Source: Eubacterium sp.
GTDB lineage: Bacteria; Bacillota; Clostridia; Lachnospirales; Lachnospiraceae
DNA length: 64,000 nucleotides
NCBI GenBank assembly: GCA_017433615.1
Contig: JAFRGW010000090.1
Location: forward strand, 1 to 64,000
Direction: 5' to 3'
A model generated the notes under the pieces. That model was not told where the DNA came from. It did no database searches and worked only from the letters and a program-made list of their open reading frames with translations. The translations under genes were made by a program, and so were the position numbers. Numbering within the stretch: the first letter of the stretch is position 1; every line of letters starts with the position of its first letter. Below are positions 60,067 through 64,000 of the stretch, in pieces.

Positions 60067-62505
60067 TCATAATACTTCATCCGCATACCGCACGGTATCC
60101 ATTGCTTCTTTCGCATATTTATCCGCACCGATGGAATCGGCATAATCCTGCGTCATGACAGCTCCGCCGACAACCACCTTCGTATCCGGCTTTTGTTCCC
60201 GTAAGAGACGGATTGTCTCTTCCATGCTGACGACGGTTGTTGTCATCAGTGCAGACAGGCCGACGAGCTGAATCTGCTCATCAACGGCCGTTTTTACGAT
60301 CTCTTCAGGAGAAACATCTTTGCCGAGGTCCAGCACCTCATATCCATAATTTTCCAGAAGCACTTTCACAATATTCTTTCCAATATCATGAATATCACCC
60401 TTTACGGTCGCCAGGATGATGCGGCCTTTCACTTCCCGGACAGTCGTATGCATCGACTGTTTTACAATTTCAAATGCCGCCCCGGCTGCTTCTGCGCTCA
60501 TGAGGAGCTGCGGCAGGAAAAGGGTTCCCTTCTCAAAACCCTGTCCGACGCTGTCCAGTGCAGGAATCAGTTCCCGGTTGACCAGTTCCAGTGGGTCTGC
60601 GCCGTCTGTGATGCGGCGTTCCGCCTCGTCAGCGGCGCGTTCGGCTCTGCCTTTTAAAATGCACTCTGCAAGGAGCGAAACTTCCGGATCGCCCGCATTC
60701 TCCTGCTCACGTTCTGCCGGAAGACTGCCGCTCTTTGCAGACAGCTGCTTCGGAGCCAGTCCAAACGTGTATTCCTTCTTATCCGCATACGCACTGATAT
60801 AATCCTGACACTGCGGATCCAGATCCGACAGGGCCAGATATGCCCTGTATGCAGCCATCATCGCGGAATTATTCGGGTTGATGATGGCGCAGGACAGACC
60901 GTTCTGCATGGCCAGTGCAAAGAATGTCGCATTGATAATCTCACGCTGCGGCAGACCGAAGGAAATGTTGGATACACCGAGAATGGTATGTCCGCCCAGT
61001 TCCTCTCTGACGCGCCGGATGGTCTCGAGCGTCGTCAGTGCGGAGCCGGTATCCGTCGATACAGTCATCGCCAGTCCGTCAATGATCACATCTTCTTTCG
61101 GAATGCCATACCCGGCAGCGACCTCATAGATTCTGGATGCGATAGCAACACGGCCGTCGGCATTGTCCGGGATGCCGTCTTCGTCCAGCGTCAGGCCGAC
61201 CACGACACCGCCGTACTTTGCGACAAGCGGCAATACGGTGTCCAGACTCTCCTGTTTGCCGTTAACGGAATTGATCATCGGTTTTCCGTTGTAACATCTG
61301 AGCCCGCATTCCAGAGCCACCGCATCCGAAGTATCGATCTGCAGCGGCAGTGTCAGGACGCTCTGGATCTCAGTGAGTACACGCGCCATCATCTGCGGCT
61401 CGTCAATTTCCGGCAGACCGACATTGACATCCAGCACATCAGCACCTGCCGCCTCCTGTTCGAATGCCTGCTCCAGAATGTAATCCAGATCATTGTCCCT
61501 CAGTGCCTGTTTGAAGCGCTTCTTCCCGGTCGGATTGATGCGCTCTCCGATGATGACCGGTTTCCGGGAAATTTCCACTGCTTTTGAATAAGAAGTCACG
61601 ACCGTCCGGTTCTTGCGGGTCTGCTCCTGAAACGGAAGGTCCTGTGTCGCAGCGATGGTTTTCCGGATGTATTCCGGCGTCGTCCCGCAGCAGCCGCCGA
61701 GCACCTGGATGCCGCAGGCTGCAATTTCCCGCATGGCTTCTGCAAATTCATCTGCCGTCAGGTCATAGACTGTCTGTCCGTTCTCCATCCGGGGCAGGCC
61801 CGCGTTTGGATTGCAGATGACGGGAATGGATGCAGTTTCTGCCAGCTTTCTGGCAATCGGAAGCATCTGTCTGGGACCGAGGCTGCAGTTCAGACCGAGC
61901 GCATCCACGCGAAGCCCTTCGAGCATCGGGACGACGGTCTCTACGGTACCGCCGGTCAGCATCTTGCCGCTCTGGTCGTAAACCGTCGTGACACACACAG
62001 GAAGATCGCTGTTTTCCTTTGCCGCCAGCACGGCTGCTTTTGCCTCCAGTGTGTCACTCATTGTCTCAATCAGGATCAGATCCGCACCCGCTTCGGTACC
62101 GATGGAAACAACTTCGGCAAAAACAGAGACAGCCTCCTCAAAATCAAGATCGCCCATCGGCTTCAGCAGCCGTCCGGTCGGCCCGATATCCAGCGCCACA
62201 TAGCCATCTTCCCGTCCGGCAAGCCGTCTGCCTTCCTTTACATGGCTGACAGCTGCAGCGATGATTGCCTTTAATTCATCCGGATCCGGATAATGCAGCC
62301 GGTTCGCACCAAATGTATTGGTATTGACAATATCACTGCCGGCAGCAAAATAACCGCGTGCCAGATCAATAATATCATCCGGCCGGGTCAGATTCCACCG
62401 CTCCGGCAGCTCGCCGCCCTTCAGTCCCTTTGCCTGCAGAACCGATCCGGTTCCGCCGTCACAATATAAACGCTCTTTGCCGAGCCGTTCTCTGAACTTC
62501 TTCAT
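60067..62505 (-). CDS. metH: Cobalamin-dependent methionine synthase, without activation domain
   Basis: MetH transfers the methyl group of 5-methyl-THF to homocysteine through cobalamin. The 812-residue protein has the homocysteine/zinc domain (about 1-290, GLNCSLGP and GGCCGTTPEYI), the pterin-binding domain (about 315-580, GERINPTGKKRFKQAL) and the B12 cap and cobalamin domains (about 600-812) with GDIHDIGKN, whose His is the axial cobalt ligand. The ~330-residue SAM-dependent activation domain of E. coli MetH is missing; the next gene upstream supplies a separate activation protein. Order metF, activation gene, metH shows one pathway operon. Confidence 0.95.
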   Translation of the reverse strand: MKKFRERLGKERLYCDGGTGSVLQAKGLKGGELPERWNLTRPDDIIDLARGYFAAGSDIVNTNTFGANRLHYPDPDELKAIIAAAVSHVKEGRRLAGREDGYVALDIGPTGRLLKPMGDLDFEEAVSVFAEVVSIGTEAGADLILIETMSDTLEAKAAVLAAKENSDLPVCVTTVYDQSGKMLTGGTVETVVPMLEGLRVDALGLNCSLGPRQMLPIARKLAETASIPVICNPNAGLPRMENGQTVYDLTADEFAEAMREIAACGIQVLGGCCGTTPEYIRKTIAATQDLPFQEQTRKNRTVVTSYSKAVEISRKPVIIGERINPTGKKRFKQALRDNDLDYILEQAFEQEAAGADVLDVNVGLPEIDEPQMMARVLTEIQSVLTLPLQIDTSDAVALECGLRCYNGKPMINSVNGKQESLDTVLPLVAKYGGVVVGLTLDEDGIPDNADGRVAIASRIYEVAAGYGIPKEDVIIDGLAMTVSTDTGSALTTLETIRRVREELGGHTILGVSNISFGLPQREIINATFFALAMQNGLSCAIINPNNSAMMAAYRAYLALSDLDPQCQDYISAYADKKEYTFGLAPKQLSAKSGSLPAEREQENAGDPEVSLLAECILKGRAERAADEAERRITDGADPLELVNRELIPALDSVGQGFEKGTLFLPQLLMSAEAAGAAFEIVKQSMHTTVREVKGRIILATVKGDIHDIGKNIVKVLLENYGYEVLDLGKDVSPEEIVKTAVDEQIQLVGLSALMTTTVVSMEETIRLLREQKPDTKVVVGGAVMTQDYADSIGADKYAKEAMDTVRYADEVL

Positions 62506-62553
62506 AAATCTCCCTGCTGTATGTTTATTTTCAAATTACTTCCAGATGGATTC

Positions 62554-63207
62554 TCAAAATCTTCTGTAACTGCAGCTTGCTGCCTTTGCGCAGACTTCGC
62601 AGCCCGAAACTGTGCATTGTTCATCCTGTACGGACAGACCGATCAAGGCTGTCACAGACTTTGACGGCATCATCAGCAGACTCTCAGTCAATGTTACGCC
62701 GATTGTCTTCTGCACGCGGAGCATCTGCATCAGATCCTGCTGGTATTCCAGCGCAAAATCACCATATCCTGGTGAAAATCTGGGACGCGGATACAGTCCC
62801 TGACCGGCAAACTCTTCGCGGATCAGGCCGGACACCTGATCACACCAGGCCTCGATCAGGGCTGTGCCGGCGGCGAGGTACATCAGACTTCTGCTCACCT
62901 TCCCGGCAGCCGCGGCTCTTGCCGAAAGCCTGTCAGGCGCAAATCCGACCGTTGCTGCCATCATGCAGACCTCGCTGCAGCCGTCCAGATTTTTTGCAAG
63001 GGCACTGCTTTGAATCACCAGTCCGCCGATATCCAGCGTGTTTCTTCCCGTAAACTGGAGCGAAAAAGCCCGGTGCACCTCTCTGGTTTCAAGCTGCGGT
63101 ATAAGGAAAGTCAGACAGTCCTCCACGGCCCGCCTGACTTCCGCATCCGGTTCCTGCATTCCGTAACCCAGATATCTGTAGATTTCCTGCCTGTTGACTG
63201 TTAACAT
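62554..63207 (-). CDS. Stand-alone MetH reactivation-domain protein
   Basis: A 217-residue protein matching the vitamin B12-dependent methionine synthase activation domain. The SAM-binding signature RFSPGYGDF is intact, and KSVTALIGLSV follows. It ends in a Cys-rich tail (CTVSGCEVCAKAASCSYRRF), usual in split versions from anaerobes. It would reductively remethylate inactive cob(II)alamin on the MetH encoded 48 bases downstream. Confidence 0.93.
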   Translation of the reverse strand: MLTVNRQEIYRYLGYGMQEPDAEVRRAVEDCLTFLIPQLETREVHRAFSLQFTGRNTLDIGGLVIQSSALAKNLDGCSEVCMMAATVGFAPDRLSARAAAAGKVSRSLMYLAAGTALIEAWCDQVSGLIREEFAGQGLYPRPRFSPGYGDFALEYQQDLMQMLRVQKTIGVTLTESLLMMPSKSVTALIGLSVQDEQCTVSGCEVCAKAASCSYRRF

Positions 63208-63284
63208 GACTACATCTCCGTGAACTGCCGCATTGCATATCTTCAGACATGCGGCTGCAAATGTACCAGCGCCATCATTTTAAT

Positions 63285-64000
63285 TCAGCATAACACTTCC
63301 GACAGAAGATTCATAATCTCCGCGGAGACAGACGGCTTATTCATCGTGTAGACATGGATATGCCGGATGCCGTTTGCGACCAGATCGACGATCTGCTCGG
63401 TAGCATAGACGATTCCCGCCTGCCGCATTGCTGCCGGATTTTCCCCGTAATGATCGACGATATTGCGGAAACGCTGCGGTACATCTGTACCGGACATCGC
63501 GACGCTGCGCGCCAGCTGCTTCGCGTTTGTGATCGGCATAATTCCTGCAATAACCGGCACCATAATGCCCTGTTCGCGGATCCGGTACAGGAAATTGTAC
63601 AGAATATTGTTGTCGAAAAACATCTGCGTCGTCAGGAAATCCAGACCTGCGTCTACCTTTTCCTTCAGATACCGGATATCATCCGCCTTATGTTCGCATT
63701 CAATATGTCCCTCCGGATAGCATGCGCCGCCAATACAGAAATCCCCCTGCTCCTTCAGATCGTGAATCAGTTCCACCGCATGCTTATAATCCTCAGACAC
63801 CTTTCCGTCCTGCGGGATATCTCCGCGCAGGGCAAGAATATTTTCGATGCCGAGGCTCTTATAGCGCTCGACCATGTCTGTTACAAACGGACGGGAAGAA
63901 GAAACACACGTCAGATGGGCCAGTACAGGCACATCATATTCATTCTGAATCTCAGCAGCAATATTTGCCGTGAAGGTACCGGTTCCGCCGCCGGCCCCGT
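63285..64000 (-). CDS. metF: Methylenetetrahydrofolate reductase MetF, 5' end cut by window edge
   Basis: MetF reduces 5,10-methylene-THF to 5-methyl-THF, the methyl donor for MetH. The reading frame is open to the right edge, beginning with GAGGGTGTFTANIAAEIQ, so about 40-50 N-terminal residues are missing. The visible part has HLTCVSSSRPFV, the LALRGDIPQDG FAD/folate motif, GGACYPEGHIE and LDFLTTQMFFDN. The GTG at 63932 is an internal Val codon, not the start. Any upstream regulatory leader lies outside the window. Confidence 0.95.
   Translation of the reverse strand, partial: GAGGGTGTFTANIAAEIQNEYDVPVLAHLTCVSSSRPFVTDMVERYKSLGIENILALRGDIPQDGKVSEDYKHAVELIHDLKEQGDFCIGGACYPEGHIECEHKADDIRYLKEKVDAGLDFLTTQMFFDNNILYNFLYRIREQGIMVPVIAGIMPITNAKQLARSVAMSGTDVPQRFRNIVDHYGENPAAMRQAGIVYATEQIVDLVANGIRHIHVYTMNKPSVSAEIMNLLSEVLC

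Overview
The window is ordinary bacterial chromosome of about 50% GC. It looks like a low-GC Gram-positive anaerobe of the class Clostridia, most likely a Lachnospiraceae-type gut bacterium. This rests on the mix of genes: LexA with Bacillus-type CGAAC-N4-GTTYG operators, SepF/YlmH, Rex, NfnAB, PBP2/RodA/MreBCD, a choline-binding-type repeat protein, a MetH that lacks its own reactivation domain, AGGAGG-type ribosome binding sites and consensus sigma-A promoters with 17-bp spacers. I see no phage, insertion sequence, CRISPR array or rRNA. One tRNA gene, tRNA-Gly(CCC), is present.

Layout. 1-6 kb: the end of rsfS, lexA diverging from an SOS-type LysM protein, a HIT hydrolase, an AEC transporter, a tyrosine recombinase and an AI-2E-family permease. 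6-12.2 kb (minus strand): an envelope-protein/sepF/ylmH operon running on into aroB, lspA and rluD. 12.3-21.1 kb (minus): a small P-loop protein, then a wall-elongation cluster (carboxypeptidase, RodA, PBP2, MreD, MreC, MreB) preceded by radC. 21.2-34.75 kb (minus): one long, tightly packed RNA/DNA-maintenance run, rlmH, DUF2284, phoH, ybeY, a 5-formyl-THF cyclo-ligase gene broken by an in-frame stop, miaB, mutS, mutL, miaA and two flavoproteins. 34.9-49.6 kb (minus): NfnAB electron bifurcation, a zinc-ribbon/TPR surface protein, FtsK, a UppP-like membrane protein that has lost its catalytic residues, YebC, NAD(P)HX repair, Rex, MurF, Ddl and an L,D-transpeptidase. 49.7-59.1 kb: a mixed accessory part with an rRNA-type methyltransferase, tRNA-Gly, an Ldh-family dehydrogenase, an orphan iolB, an HD hydrolase coupled to a repeat lipoprotein, a flavodoxin-like protein, a large cell-wall-binding protein and a small lipoprotein. 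59.3-64 kb (minus): metF (cut by the edge), the MetH activation protein, metH and a membrane protein with an RCK_C domain.

How the genes work together. Three themes dominate: peptidoglycan synthesis and cell shape or division (sepF, rodA, mrdA, mreBCD, dac, murF, ddl, L,D-transpeptidase, ftsK, UppP-like); RNA and DNA upkeep (miaA, miaB, rlmH, ybeY, phoH, mutSL, lexA, radC); and redox and one-carbon balance (rex, nfnAB, NAD(P)HX repair, metF/metH, broken 5-FCL).

No undescribed multi-gene defence or biosynthetic system was found. The most unusual signals are: (1) several genes whose last codons and stop lie inside short tandem duplications (AI-2E permease, lspA, ddl, HD gene, RCK_C gene); (2) an array of three 18-bp units ending in TTRACAAT between murF and the rex promoter; (3) the catalytically degenerate UppP-like protein; (4) the in-frame UGA in the 5-FCL gene; (5) a 25-codon ORF with a good ribosome binding site overlapping the rlmH start; (6) diverged copies of a GC-rich intergenic element.
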